Assembly (NCBI GenBank): GCA_030145715.1
Contig: JAIXHQ010000004.1
Span: forward strand, 62,001 to 126,000
DNA: 64,000 nucleotides
Direction: 5' to 3'
DNA from: Sphingopyxis sp.
GTDB taxonomy: Bacteria; Pseudomonadota; Alphaproteobacteria; Sphingomonadales; Sphingomonadaceae
Both the position numbers and the translations under genes were made by a program. The notes below the pieces were generated by a model. The model made no database searches. It saw nothing but the letters and a program-made list of their open reading frames with translations, and was not told the DNA's origin. Shown piece by piece: positions 1 to 8,447 of this stretch (the stretch's first letter is position 1; the number at the start of each line of letters is the position of its first letter).

Positions 1-1641
1 GCCCGCCGATTTCACGAAATCCTCCACTGTCGTGCCGCCGCGCCAGGCAAAGGACGCGGGGCTGGGCACCGCGCCGAACACGCCGACCGTCACCGGCCGG
101 GCCGGAATATAAACAAGGTCGTTGTTTTCGAGGATCAGGTCGTTCGGAAGAGCCGCTGCGTTCACGGGGAGGTCGAAAACAAGGCGACCGTCGGGTTCGC
201 GCCGACGGAGCTGATCGACGATGCTGTTGATCAGCGCGATATTGCCCGGCTGCGCAAGCTGTGCCCGGTTGACCGACGTAACCGGCTGGGCCGCCAGCAA
301 AAGTTCCACATCGTCGATCGCGCGCTCATAGCTCAACCGCTGCTGGACCTTGACGCTCTCGCGCGTGATGACGCTGGCATAGGGAAAGGCTTCGGCCGTC
401 AGGCCGCCCGCCTGCGCGATGACATCGGCCATCTGCGTTCCCGGCTGGACATAATATTGGCCCGGACGCGCGACTTCGCCGCTCAACGTCACGAGCACCG
501 GCTGTTGCCGCAGCGGCTGCGCGATGCCGACGTGCGACAGGACGCGCACGACGTCGCCCCGCCGCGCCTTTGTCGCCGCCGCCTCGCCGACCGAAACCTC
601 GCGCCAACCGGCATCGGCGGCGCCCATGCTGTTCAGCACCAGCAGCCGGTTGTTGTCCGCGACCGTGTTGACGCCCCCCGCATAGAGGACCGCGTCGGTC
701 AGCGTTTCGTCGGGGGCGAGTTCGAAGATCGCCTGGCGGTTGACGCTGCCGATCACCGCGACCTCTTCGCCCGCGGGGGCAATATAGAGAACATCGCCGT
801 TCTGAAGCACGGCGTCACCGCGCTTGTCGCCCTTGAGCAGCAGATCATAAAGGTCGAAGTCGGAAACAAGCTTGCCGCCGCGACGCAGTTGGATCGAACG
901 GAAACTGCCCCCCGCCGACGGGCCGCCCGCCGCGAGCACGACGTTGACCAGCGTCGACAGGCTGTTTGCCGTATAGGATCCGGGCCGCGCGGCAAAGCCG
1001 GTGACATAGACGGTGATGCCCTGCAGGCGCCCGATCGCGACCTCCAGATTGAAACCGCGATATTGGCGCGACACCTGCCGTTCGATCATATTGTGCAGGT
1101 CGCCATAGCGCACCCCGCCGACGGTGATCGCGCCGACGCGCGGGATGAATATCCGCCCCTCGCGGTCGACGATCAGGCGGAGCCCCGATGCCTGAACGGA
1201 CCCGGTGAGCCCGACGAGAATTTCGTCGCCGGGGTTGATCCGGTAATCGGGCGGAATCGCGGTGGTCGGCGGCGTGGTGAAATCGCTGGCCGACGGCACG
1301 AGCAGTTCGGCGCCGAAACGGCGCAGCGGCTGGCCGACGATTGCCGAAACATAGGTTTCGAACTCACTGAGCGGCGGCGGCGGCGCATCGACCGGCTTTT
1401 GAACGGGACCGGCCTTTCCGCGCGTGTCGGGGCGCGGCGGCATCTCATTGCCCAGGACGACCGGCGTGACGGCGGGAATATCGACAGGCGGAACCGCGAT
1501 CTGTTCGGCGGCGCGGCGGGGCGCGACGTCGCCCTGCGCCCCCGGATTGGTCGGCATGGCGAGTTGCGCCGCGGACGGCACCGCCGACAGCAGCGAGGCC
1601 GCCAGCAATCCCGCTGCCACCAACGTCGAACCGTTACGCAT
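1..1641 (-). CDS. Wza-like polysaccharide export protein with several SLBB domains (3' end outside window)
   Basis: Envelope channel component for export of capsule or exopolysaccharide. Only the first 547 codons are present; the gene runs off the left edge. Read from the complement, it has a signal peptide (about residues 1-26, ending SAAQ), a Poly_export domain near 130-205 (DYRINPGDEILVGLTG), then SLBB domains near 208-290, 295-375, 412-480 and from about 525, each with a PG turn (for example GFAARPGSY, GEVARPGQYY). More SLBB copies than E. coli Wza; longer exporters of this kind are known in proteobacteria. The ATG shares its A with the upstream stop (TGATG), so translation is probably coupled to the phosphatase gene. 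Family assignment is firm; the polysaccharide is unknown. Confidence 0.9.
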   Translation of the reverse strand, partial: MRNGSTLVAAGLLAASLLSAVPSAAQLAMPTNPGAQGDVAPRRAAEQIAVPPVDIPAVTPVVLGNEMPPRPDTRGKAGPVQKPVDAPPPPLSEFETYVSAIVGQPLRRFGAELLVPSASDFTTPPTTAIPPDYRINPGDEILVGLTGSVQASGLRLIVDREGRIFIPRVGAITVGGVRYGDLHNMIERQVSRQYRGFNLEVAIGRLQGITVYVTGFAARPGSYTANSLSTLVNVVLAAGGPSAGGSFRSIQLRRGGKLVSDFDLYDLLLKGDKRGDAVLQNGDVLYIAPAGEEVAVIGSVNRQAIFELAPDETLTDAVLYAGGVNTVADNNRLLVLNSMGAADAGWREVSVGEAAATKARRGDVVRVLSHVGIAQPLRQQPVLVTLSGEVARPGQYYVQPGTQMADVIAQAGGLTAEAFPYASVITRESVKVQQRLSYERAIDDVELLLAAQPVTSVNRAQLAQPGNIALINSIVDQLRRREPDGRLVFDLPVNAAALPNDLILENNDLVYIPARPVTVGVFGAVPSPASFAWRGGTTVEDFVKSAG

Positions 1642-2471
1642 CAAAAACTATCCTTCAGATCGGTCAGGCCCGCAGCCGTGTCGAGAATCAGGGCGGACGC
1701 GGTATGCCATAGCTCGGCGTCGGCCGCGGCGAGAACCCCCATTCCGGGGCCGCCGACGCGATAGGGCGCGCCATCCCAATGGGTAATCTTCCCGCCAGCT
1801 TCGGTCAGGAACAGCGCACCGGCGGCATGATCCCACGGCAGGATGCGCTGAAACAGCGCGACATCGTCCTGCCCCAGCGCCAGCCGGGCATAGCTTTCGG
1901 CGGCGCAGCGCGGGACGGGTTGAACGTCGAACATCTGATCGGCGAAAGCATGTAGCGCCTCCCGCCGGTCCGACGGCAGGAAATGCGACCCCAGCGCCGC
2001 GCGGGGCGGCACACGACGGTCCGCGCAAGCCGCGCTGGCCACGGACTGGCCGTCACAGGTCGCGCCCTGCCCGCGCCGCGCGTGACAAAGACGGCCGCTC
2101 GGCGCATCCAGGATCCAGGCCTCCAGCGGCTCGCCATCCTCGACCAGCGCGATCATCATGCCAAAGGGAAAGCGGCCCGCGGCGAAATTGGCGGTGCCGT
2201 CGAGCGGATCGACCAGCCAGACCCGCCCTTCCCCGATATTGCCCAGCAGATCGGGGTCGCGGCTGACCGCCTCTTCGCCGACGATACGGGCATCGGCGCC
2301 CAGCGCCGCCAGGCCGTCGCACAGCCGTTCCTCTGCCTCGCGGTCGGCGACGGTCACGACTTCGCCCGGGGTCTTCTCTGCAATTTCGTCGGGCGCAAGC
2401 GAACGAAAGCGCGGCATGACCACGTCAGCCGCGACTTCGCGCATCAACATTGAAACCTGGTCGCCGAACAT
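1641..2471 (-). CDS. Inositol monophosphatase family phosphatase
   Basis: Mg-dependent, Li-sensitive type sugar-phosphate or nucleotide phosphatase. The two family signatures are present: DPLDGTANF (metal and phosphate binding, about residues 88-96) and the C-terminal WDHAAGALFLTEAGG. An upstream acidic motif (GEEAVS, about 71-76) supplies the other metal ligand. At 276 residues it has normal length. It sits second in a minus-strand operon, 5 bases after the aldolase gene and overlapping the exporter start by one base. Members include inositol-1-phosphatase, CysQ and HisN; sequence alone does not choose between them. The link to polysaccharide export suggests a role in precursor supply or PAP turnover, which is inference. 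Confidence 0.88.
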   Translation of the reverse strand: MFGDQVSMLMREVAADVVMPRFRSLAPDEIAEKTPGEVVTVADREAEERLCDGLAALGADARIVGEEAVSRDPDLLGNIGEGRVWLVDPLDGTANFAAGRFPFGMMIALVEDGEPLEAWILDAPSGRLCHARRGQGATCDGQSVASAACADRRVPPRAALGSHFLPSDRREALHAFADQMFDVQPVPRCAAESYARLALGQDDVALFQRILPWDHAAGALFLTEAGGKITHWDGAPYRVGGPGMGVLAAADAELWHTASALILDTAAGLTDLKDSF

Positions 2472-2476
2472 TCGGA

Positions 2477-3289
2477 TCAGGCGGCGACGCGCGCCAGATG
2501 ACCGCGCTTCGAAACCACGCTGCGCTTTTCGATCATCAGGATGCGCGCGGCATCTTCCTGGGCGATACCGCCGTAATAATCGCGCTTGTTCTTCAGCCAG
2601 TCGAGTTCAAAGGCCACAGCGTTGGCGATCCCCGCCTCAAAATCAGCCCCCTCCACCGCCGCGCCGTCGAAAACGACCTTGCGCGTTTCAAACCGGTCGA
2701 GCCGCACCGCGCGGATTTCGCGGAGCGCGGGCGCCGCTTCGACGGCGACCGAGCCGCCGACGACGAGTTCAAGATCATGATCGACGCAGGCCTTTGCGAC
2801 GCGCAACACGGCATCGGTGATCGTGCGTTCATTGATCGCGCCGCGCTCCATTCCGCGGGAAAGCGTGAAATCAACGCGACCAAAGACGATGCCGTCAACC
2901 CCGCCCGCCGCCAGCGGCAGCATCGCATCGAGATTGGTCAGCGTCGTTTCGGTTTCGAGGTTGAACAGCATCTGCGCGGTGTCGCGATCCGCACCATAGA
3001 CCTTCCTGCTCCCATCGACGAATTTCGAAAGCGCATAGGGCGTCTCAACCATCGGCGCGATCACATAGTCGGCGCCATAGAGTTTCGAGGCATAAAGGTC
3101 GGAGATGGCCTCGCAGCCGCCGATCTTGAGCGCAAGCTTCAGGTCGGCCCGGAAGGTCAGTTCGAGCAGGCGGAGCAATTCGTCGGGACGCGTGCCTTCG
3201 GCTTCAAATTCGGCCTTGACGGCAACGACGCCATATTGATCTCGGCCCTTTTTGAGCATGTCGAGCATGCGGCGTTCCGTGGAATTCAT
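2477..3289 (-). CDS. HpcH/HpaI aldolase / citrate lyase family protein
   Basis: Predicted class II-type aldolase barrel (270 residues) of the HpcH/HpaI family, which cleaves or forms C-C bonds with pyruvate or related keto acids. Family-like features are the acidic metal-binding stretches APMVET and FNLETETTL, and DGIVFGRVDFT. The start at 3289 is preceded by GGAG at good spacing; reading the frame further upstream would collide with the divergent M23 gene, so a longer protein is unlikely. First gene of the operon aldolase, phosphatase, exporter. In such clusters these proteins are usually annotated without known substrate, and I cannot assign one. Confidence 0.82.
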   Translation of the reverse strand: MNSTERRMLDMLKKGRDQYGVVAVKAEFEAEGTRPDELLRLLELTFRADLKLALKIGGCEAISDLYASKLYGADYVIAPMVETPYALSKFVDGSRKVYGADRDTAQMLFNLETETTLTNLDAMLPLAAGGVDGIVFGRVDFTLSRGMERGAINERTITDAVLRVAKACVDHDLELVVGGSVAVEAAPALREIRAVRLDRFETRKVVFDGAAVEGADFEAGIANAVAFELDWLKNKRDYYGGIAQEDAARILMIEKRSVVSKRGHLARVAA

Positions 3290-3430
3290 TTTCCGTCTCC
3301 TAAGATACAGTATGCTAGTGCTATGATAAGAGACTACGGGCCATAGGCGTTTCCGCAAGAATTTTCGCCGACTTAATTTTTTTCCAGGAACGCAAAGGAC
3401 CCGCGGAAGGGGCTCCGTCTTATCAAATGC
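3290..3430. promoter_or_regulatory. Divergent promoter region between the export operon and the M23/sigma operon
   Basis: This 141-base gap separates two divergent operons and must hold both promoters. It is AT-richer than its surroundings (for example around 3301-3335 and 3361-3375). The segment near 3308-3328 contains imperfect dyad symmetry (TATGCTAGTGCTATGATA). I cannot identify a confident -35/-10 pair. Confidence 0.4.
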
Positions 3431-4108
3431 ATGTCCATCCGCTCCGCCTTTTATCCGCTGCTTGCGCTCGCTTGCGCTTGCACGGTCGGTATCGATGCGG
3501 TAGCGGGGCAGGCGACCCTGCCTGGCGGCAACAGCGAGGCCTTTCGGACGAGAATGACCGACTGGTCTGCGCCAGATTTCGAGACTGCGCTCATCATGCC
3601 GCGTGAAACCCCGAAACCAGCCACAATGCCCAGGCTTTCGTCGCATTTTGGCGTGCGCAGCGACCCCCTCCTCGGCACCGGCCGAATGCATTATGGGCTC
3701 GATATTCCGGGCCCGCTCGGCACCCCAGTTGTGGCGTCGGAAAGCGGCATCGTCGCCTTTGCCGGCACCGCGGGCAACTATGGTCAAATGGTCGAAATCG
3801 ACCATGGCGGCGGTCTGCGCACGCGCTACGCCCATCTTTCGCGCCTGCTCGTTCGCGCCGGCGACAGCGTCGGGCAAAGCCATGTCATCGCGCTGATGGG
3901 ATCGACCGGGCGCTCGACCGGCAGCCATCTGCATTTCGAAGTTCGCGTGAACGGCCGCGCGACCGACCCCGTCCCCCTTCTGGGGCGGCAGTCGCCAATG
4001 CCCTCCGTGGGGGCGGTGGCCGTCGACGCAAAGCCGCATATCTCGGACTTCGCACGGCGCCGGACGCCCGCCCCCCCCAGCCAGACGGAAAGTGCCCAGG
4101 GATGGTAG
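3431..4108 (+). CDS. M23 (LytM-type) metallopeptidase, secreted
   Basis: Zinc endopeptidase of the lysostaphin/LytM type, which cuts cross-links in peptidoglycan. A signal peptide covers about residues 1-26. The LytM fold spans about 70-180: zinc ligands H87 and D91 (HYGLD) and H168 of HLHFE, with catalytic histidines H135 (YAHLS) and H166. All are present, so it should be active. There is no coiled coil or LysM domain; 225 residues is a minimal enzyme. Its stop overlaps the start of the sigma factor gene by 7 bases, so the two are co-translated. No strong ribosome site is seen before the ATG at 3431. Confidence 0.9.
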   Translation: MSIRSAFYPLLALACACTVGIDAVAGQATLPGGNSEAFRTRMTDWSAPDFETALIMPRETPKPATMPRLSSHFGVRSDPLLGTGRMHYGLDIPGPLGTPVVASESGIVAFAGTAGNYGQMVEIDHGGGLRTRYAHLSRLLVRAGDSVGQSHVIALMGSTGRSTGSHLHFEVRVNGRATDPVPLLGRQSPMPSVGAVAVDAKPHISDFARRRTPAPPSQTESAQGW

Positions 4109-4617
4109 CGCAAGCCGAGATCAGCGGGCTGCACGCGACCCTGCTCAAAGAACGCGGACGGCTGCTGCGCTTTCTTGCGGCCCGCGGCGTCGGTCACGAG
4201 GCCGAGGACGTGTTCCACGACCTGTGGCGGAAAATCGCCGTCATGCCCGAACGATCCATCGCCGATCCGGTATCCTATATCTTTCGCGCCGCCGAAAATC
4301 ATATGCGCGACCTCCGGCGCGCGACGATCAGCCGCGAAAAACGGCAGTTCGACTGGCATGGCATGGCCGATGTACCAGAGGACGCCCCGGCCGGCGAACG
4401 GGTCCTGATTGCCCGCGAACAGTTGACACATGTGCAGGCGGCGCTCGCGGGACTGGGATCGCGCGTCGACTATGTGTTTCGGCGCTACCGCCTCGACGGC
4501 GTCGGACAAGCCGAGATCGCGAGCGAACTGGGGATGAGCCTGAGTTCGGTCGAAAAGGATCTGCAGAAGGCGTACCGGACGCTCGCCGAGCTACGGATAA
4601 AATTGAATACGGAATAA
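4102..4617 (+). CDS. ECF RNA polymerase sigma factor, FecI-like
   Basis: Extracytoplasmic-function sigma factor of 171 residues. Region 2 lies at about 15-80, with DPVSYIFRAAENHMRDLRRA typical of FecI-like proteins; region 4 lies at about 112-165, with the helix-turn-helix IASELGMSLSSVEKDLQKA. It overlaps the M23 peptidase gene and is followed after 50 bases by a small FecR-like gene, the usual place for its regulator. Classical FecI systems answer to a TonB receptor; none is adjacent here. The peptidase coupling suggests an envelope or cell-wall theme, which is inference. Confidence 0.9.
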   Translation: MVAQAEISGLHATLLKERGRLLRFLAARGVGHEAEDVFHDLWRKIAVMPERSIADPVSYIFRAAENHMRDLRRATISREKRQFDWHGMADVPEDAPAGERVLIAREQLTHVQAALAGLGSRVDYVFRRYRLDGVGQAEIASELGMSLSSVEKDLQKAYRTLAELRIKLNTE

Positions 4618-4650
4618 TCATTAGGGTTGCGTCAACCCTTTAGGACCCCG
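4618..4650 (+). other. Small hairpin between sigma factor and mini-FecR genes
   Basis: The gap between the two genes contains AGGGTTG-CG-TCAACCCT, a seven-base stem with a tiny loop around 4623-4641. There is no following T-run, so it is not a clear terminator; it might stabilise the mRNA or attenuate the downstream gene. Confidence 0.4.
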
Positions 4651-4667
4651 GACATAAGGGGAAGGGC

Positions 4668-4862
4668 ATGACGACACACCAACTCGAACTCTCGAACGCC
4701 GCCCGGCTGTGGGCGATGCGCGTTGCCGATCCCGATTTCCGGGATTGGGACGGCCTGACCCGCTGGCTGGAGCCGAGCCGGGCGCATCTTGCCGCCTATG
4801 AAGCGGCGGTTGAGACGGACGAATGGGCGAAACAAATCCTAACGAAGGATTTCGAGCGATAA
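4668..4862 (+). CDS. Mini-FecR: DUF4880-only sigma-factor regulator
   Basis: A 64-residue protein that matches only the N-terminal cytoplasmic domain of FecR-type regulators (DUF4880): AARLWAMRVADPDFRDWDG followed by LTRWL and HLAAYEAAVE. In FecR this piece contacts the sigma factor, while a membrane helix and periplasmic domain sense TonB receptors. Here the reading frame stops at residue 64, and I found no transmembrane helix or periplasmic part in any frame before the next gene. GGGGAAGGGC precedes the ATG. It could be a decayed remnant, or a functional soluble sigma partner, since isolated FecR N-termini are known to activate FecI. Confidence 0.72.
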   Translation: MTTHQLELSNAARLWAMRVADPDFRDWDGLTRWLEPSRAHLAAYEAAVETDEWAKQILTKDFER

Positions 4863-5047
4863 ACTCGCGGCAGCCGCAATGCGAGACAAGGGCGATCAGC
4901 TGATGGGTGAACAGATGGCGCGCGGAATGCATCGCCCGAGAGTGCATTTGTGCGGGCTGCTTAACGCAAAGACCGCGCCGACACGCTAGATTCTTGTTTT
5001 TCCGTGATTTCCGAACCGGGAAATGATCCATTTCACTCGAAATCACT

Positions 5048-5608
5048 CTATGACATCGGATGCGTCCCAACCTCCCGCCACTCGCCCGGCGCCAGGTCGC
5101 CGATGTCCCACCCCCCGATCCGCCAGCGGACGAGCCGCAGCGTTGGATAGCCGACGGCGGCGGTCATGCGACGCACCTGACGGTTACGGCCTTCGGTGAT
5201 CGTCAGTTCGATCCAACTGTCGGGGACGCTCTTGCGATAGCGCACCGGGGGATCGCGATCCCACAACAGCGGCGCGTCGATCGGGCGGACGGTCGCCGGG
5301 CGCGTCGGCCCGTCGTTCAGCGTGACGCCATGGCGCAGCGCGTCGAGGCTGGCGGCGTCGGGGTCGCCCTCCACCTGCGCCAGATAGGTTTTCGGCATCT
5401 TGTGCCTGGGCGATGAAATCCGCGCCTGCAGCGCGCCGTCGTCGGTCAGGATCAACAGGCCCTCGCTATCGCGGTCCAGCCGTCCGGCGGGATAGACGCC
5501 GGGGATGTCGATATAGTCGGACAGGGTGGCGCGCGCCTCTGGCGTGCCCCGGTCGGTGAATTGCGACAGGACGCCATAGGGCTTGTTGAACAGGATCAGG
5601 CGGGCCAC
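5048..5608 (-). CDS. rluE: Ribosomal large-subunit pseudouridine synthase, RluE-like
   Basis: RNA pseudouridine synthase of the RsuA/RluE family, 186 residues, converting a uridine in 23S rRNA (E. coli RluE modifies U2457). The catalytic motif [17 protein letters not shown] is at 42-58 with the active Asp45. The short N-terminus begins directly with [14 protein letters not shown], so there is no S4 RNA-binding domain, as in Rlu[10 protein letters not shown] near residue 140 is the second family signature. It is a single gene; the next minus-strand gene upstream, typA, has its own terminator in between. Exact target base is inferred from family only. Confidence 0.85.
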   Translation of the reverse strand: MARLILFNKPYGVLSQFTDRGTPEARATLSDYIDIPGVYPAGRLDRDSEGLLILTDDGALQARISSPRHKMPKTYLAQVEGDPDAASLDALRHGVTLNDGPTRPATVRPIDAPLLWDRDPPVRYRKSVPDSWIELTITEGRNRQVRRMTAAVGYPTLRLVRWRIGGWDIGDLAPGEWREVGTHPMS

Positions 5609-5680
5609 TGCGCGTTCCTCTTGGCGTCGGAAAACGCCCTATCTATCCGCTCAATGCAAGCGGCAACAGCGAACGCCCAA

Positions 5681-5711
5681 GAAAAAACCGGCGGCCGATG
5701 GGGCCGCCGGT
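5681..5711 (-). terminator. Rho-independent terminator of typA
   Basis: Ten-base stem ACCGGCGGCC / GGCCGCCGGT at 5687-5711 lies just after the typA stop. On the minus strand it is followed by TTTTTTCTT (5681-5687 region). Orientation fits typA. Confidence 0.85.
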
Positions 5712-5718
5712 CGGTTTC

Positions 5719-7551
5719 TTACGCCGCTTCTTTCTTGCGGCTGGCCTTCTTGCGCTCGTGCGGGTCGAGCAGCGCCTTGCGGATGCGGATATTCTTGGGC
5801 GTCACCTCGACCATCTCGTCATCGTCGATATAGGCGATCGCCTGTTCCAGCGTCATGCGGCGCGGCGGGGTCAGGCGGATAGCATCGTCCTTGCCCGTCG
5901 AACGGAAGTTCGTGAGCTGTTTCGACTTCATCGGGTTGACCTCAAGGTCGTCGGGCTTGGCGTTTTCGCCGATAATCATGCCCTCGTACAGCGCCTCGCC
6001 GGGTGAGACGAACAGGATGCCGCGTTCTTCGAGCGGGCCAAGCGCATAGGCGACGGCTTCGCCATTGCCGTTCGAAATGAGGACGCCATTCTTGCGGCCT
6101 TCGATCACGCCCTTGTGCGGGCCATATTTCTCGAACAACCGGTTCATGATCCCGGTGCCGCGCGTGTCGGACAGGAATTCGCCATGATAGCCGATCAGGC
6201 CGCGCGACGGGCCGCTAAAGGTGATACGCGTCTTGCCACCGCCCGACGGGCGCATGTCGGTCAGGTCCGCCTTGCGGATCTGCATCTTTTCGACAACCGT
6301 GCCGCTATGTTCGTCATCGACGTCGATGACGACGGTTTCATAGGGTTCGGTGCGCTTGCCGGCTTCGTCTTCGCCGAACAGCACCTTCGGGCGGCTGATA
6401 CCGAGTTCAAAGCCTTCGCGGCGCATCGTTTCGATCAGCACGCCAAGCTGAAGCTCGCCGCGGCCCGCGACGTCGAAACTGTCCTTGTCGGCGCTTTCGG
6501 TGATGCGGATCGCGACGTTGGTTTCGGCTTCGCGCATCAGGCGGTCGCGAATCATGCGGCTCGTCACCTTGCTGCCCTCGCGGCCCGCCATCGGCGAATC
6601 ATTGACGGCAAAGCGCATCGACAGCGTCGGCGGGTCGATCGGCTGTGCGGCGATCGGTTCGCTGACGCTGGTGTCAGCGATCGTGTTCGCGACGGTCGCC
6701 TGCGTCAGGCCCGCGATCGCGACAATGTCGCCCGCCTTTGCCTCTTCGACCGGAACCCGGTCGAGCCCGCGGAACGCCAGCAGCTTGGACGCGCGACCGG
6801 TTTCGATCACCTTGCCGTCCATGTCGAGCGCGTGGATCGGCTGATTGACCTTGACCGAACCCGACTGGACGCGCCCGGTCAGGATGCGGCCGATGAAATT
6901 GTCGCGGTCGAGCAGCGTGGCAAGGAAGGTGAACGGCGCATCTTCATCCAGCCCCGGGGTCGGGACATGGCTGACGATCGTCTTGAACAGCGGTTCCAGC
7001 GTGCCTTCGCGCGCCTCTGGGCTTTCCGACGCATAGCCACCACGGCCCGAGGCATAGAGGATCGGGAAATCGAGCTGTTCGTCATTGGCTTCGAGCGCGA
7101 GGAACAGTTCGAACACTTCGTCGAGCACTTCGGCGGCGCGCGCGTCGCTGCGGTCGATCTTGTTGACGACGACGATCGGCTTCAGGCCGAGAGCCAGCGC
7201 CTTGCCCGTCACGAACTTGGTCTGCGGCATCGGGCCTTCGGCCGCATCGACCAGCAGGATGACGCCGTCGACCATCGACAGGATGCGCTCCACCTCGCCG
7301 CCGAAATCGGCGTGGCCGGGGGTGTCGACGATGTTGATGCGGGTCAGGTCGGCGCCTTCGCCCCACTCGACCGACGTGCACTTCGCCAGAATGGTGATCC
7401 CGCGTTCCTTTTCCAGGTCGTTCGAATCCATGGCGCGTTCCTCGACGCGCTGATTGTCGCGAAAGGTGCCCGACTGGCGGAACAACTGGTCGACGAGGGT
7501 GGTCTTGCCATGATCGACGTGGGCAATAATGGCGATATTGCGCAGAGACAT
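5719..7551 (-). CDS. typA: Ribosome-binding translational GTPase TypA/BipA
   Basis: Translational GTPase that binds the 70S ribosome and helps large-subunit assembly and stress adaptation. All 610 residues are present. GTPase motifs: G1 AHVDHGKTT (10-18), G2 RGITI, G3 DTPGHADFGGEV, G4 NKIDR. These are followed by EF-G-like domains II, III and V and the TypA-specific C-terminal domain, ending in a Lys/Arg-rich tail (HERKKASRKKEAA). Monocistronic: the next upstream gene on this strand starts beyond 8200 and a terminator follows the stop. Confidence 0.97.
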   Translation of the reverse strand: MSLRNIAIIAHVDHGKTTLVDQLFRQSGTFRDNQRVEERAMDSNDLEKERGITILAKCTSVEWGEGADLTRINIVDTPGHADFGGEVERILSMVDGVILLVDAAEGPMPQTKFVTGKALALGLKPIVVVNKIDRSDARAAEVLDEVFELFLALEANDEQLDFPILYASGRGGYASESPEAREGTLEPLFKTIVSHVPTPGLDEDAPFTFLATLLDRDNFIGRILTGRVQSGSVKVNQPIHALDMDGKVIETGRASKLLAFRGLDRVPVEEAKAGDIVAIAGLTQATVANTIADTSVSEPIAAQPIDPPTLSMRFAVNDSPMAGREGSKVTSRMIRDRLMREAETNVAIRITESADKDSFDVAGRGELQLGVLIETMRREGFELGISRPKVLFGEDEAGKRTEPYETVVIDVDDEHSGTVVEKMQIRKADLTDMRPSGGGKTRITFSGPSRGLIGYHGEFLSDTRGTGIMNRLFEKYGPHKGVIEGRKNGVLISNGNGEAVAYALGPLEERGILFVSPGEALYEGMIIGENAKPDDLEVNPMKSKQLTNFRSTGKDDAIRLTPPRRMTLEQAIAYIDDDEMVEVTPKNIRIRKALLDPHERKKASRKKEAA

Positions 7552-7655
7552 GCGGATTTGAACCTTGATGGAAGGGGGCAGCGCCCGGAGCGCCGCGAAA
7601 CGCCGCGCCCCTAACAGAAGTGGTGCTGCGGCGCAACATGATTGCCGGTCGGCAA

Positions 7656-8294
7656 TCAGGGGAACAGTGCGCCCTCTGTCCGGCCATGTTTCGTCTTGCG
7701 GTCATATTCGACGTCGAACCGGCCGAGTTCGGCGACGGCCGCCTTTCCGGCGCCGGTCGCGCCGCTGCAATCGCTGGCGCGGATCGCCGCGAGTACGCGG
7801 TCGCTGTTCGTCCAGGCGGTGCGAATATGCGTCGCCTCATGCTTCTTCAATGCCTCGATATAGGCGCTCCACCGCCGGACGACCGCCTTCGGCGCCTTGT
7901 CCGCATCGACAAGCCGGGGCATGAGTATCGTTCCGCTGAAACGCAATTCGGCGCGCGACAGGTCGCAGGCGCCGTTCGCCCCGTTCGGCCAGCGCCAATT
8001 GATCTGCCAGCGCGCAAGGGCATCGACCGCAACGCCGTCATTCGGATCGCGCGGGCGCACGGCGTTGATCGCCTTGCGGATCGTTTCCGCGCTGTTGCCG
8101 CGGACCTCATAATAGCTGACCTCCAGATTCGGGATGCCGGCAAAGGCTGCGTCCGTGTCGGGCGCGTTCTGCGCCGCCGGCCCCGCGCCGGACGCGGGCG
8201 ACTGGGCCTGTGCGGACCCGGCCAAGGCGCCGACGATCAGCGCCGCCCCGCCCCATAGCTGAAACATCGCGCGGCCCGTCCATTTGCGTTTCAT
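7656..8294 (-). CDS. DUF922 predicted secreted zinc protease
   Basis: Protein of 212 residues with a signal peptide (about 1-31, ...AGSAQAQ). The mature part matches DUF922, a family predicted to be metalloproteases: HEATH at 152-156 is the HExxH zinc motif, preceded by a helix (RWSAYIEALKK). Cysteines at about 110 and 166 could form a disulfide. Function of the family is not established. The gene is divergent from the GbsR-like regulator; the region between them carries a 20-base palindrome lying nearer the regulator, so regulation of this gene by it is possible but less likely. Confidence 0.75.
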   Translation of the reverse strand: MKRKWTGRAMFQLWGGAALIVGALAGSAQAQSPASGAGPAAQNAPDTDAAFAGIPNLEVSYYEVRGNSAETIRKAINAVRPRDPNDGVAVDALARWQINWRWPNGANGACDLSRAELRFSGTILMPRLVDADKAPKAVVRRWSAYIEALKKHEATHIRTAWTNSDRVLAAIRASDCSGATGAGKAAVAELGRFDVEYDRKTKHGRTEGALFP

Positions 8295-8399
8295 CGCCGA
8301 ATCCCAATCGCTTACCTTCTCGATTCAAAGCTAAACGGCGGCGCGGGGAAAGTCGATGACCTATCGCCGCCACCTCCCCGACCCGACGACCCTACATTG

Positions 8400-8419
8400 G
8401 TTTCAATAATTATTGAAAC
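8400..8419. promoter_or_regulatory. Perfect 20-bp palindromic operator upstream of gbsR-like/cydAB
   Basis: GTTTCAATAATTATTGAAAC reads identically on both strands. It lies 29-48 bases before the ATG of the GbsR/MarR-like regulator, where a core promoter is expected. Dimeric winged-helix regulators bind such dyads, so autoregulation of the regulator and co-regulation of the oxidase genes is a natural inference. Confidence 0.75.
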
Positions 8420-8447
8420 TTTCGAAAATTGCATATAGGAGGCCCGC

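Noticed and set aside
457-1764. Long plus-strand frame opposite the polysaccharide export gene
   Set aside because: Arg/His/Gln-rich antisense reading of a GC-rich gene; the opposite strand has clear SLBB domains.
4863-5047. Rest of a FecR protein after the mini-FecR stop
   Set aside because: No membrane helix or periplasmic domain in any frame, so no frameshift can restore it.
6115-7614. Plus-strand frame of 499 codons
   Set aside because: Antisense shadow of typA.
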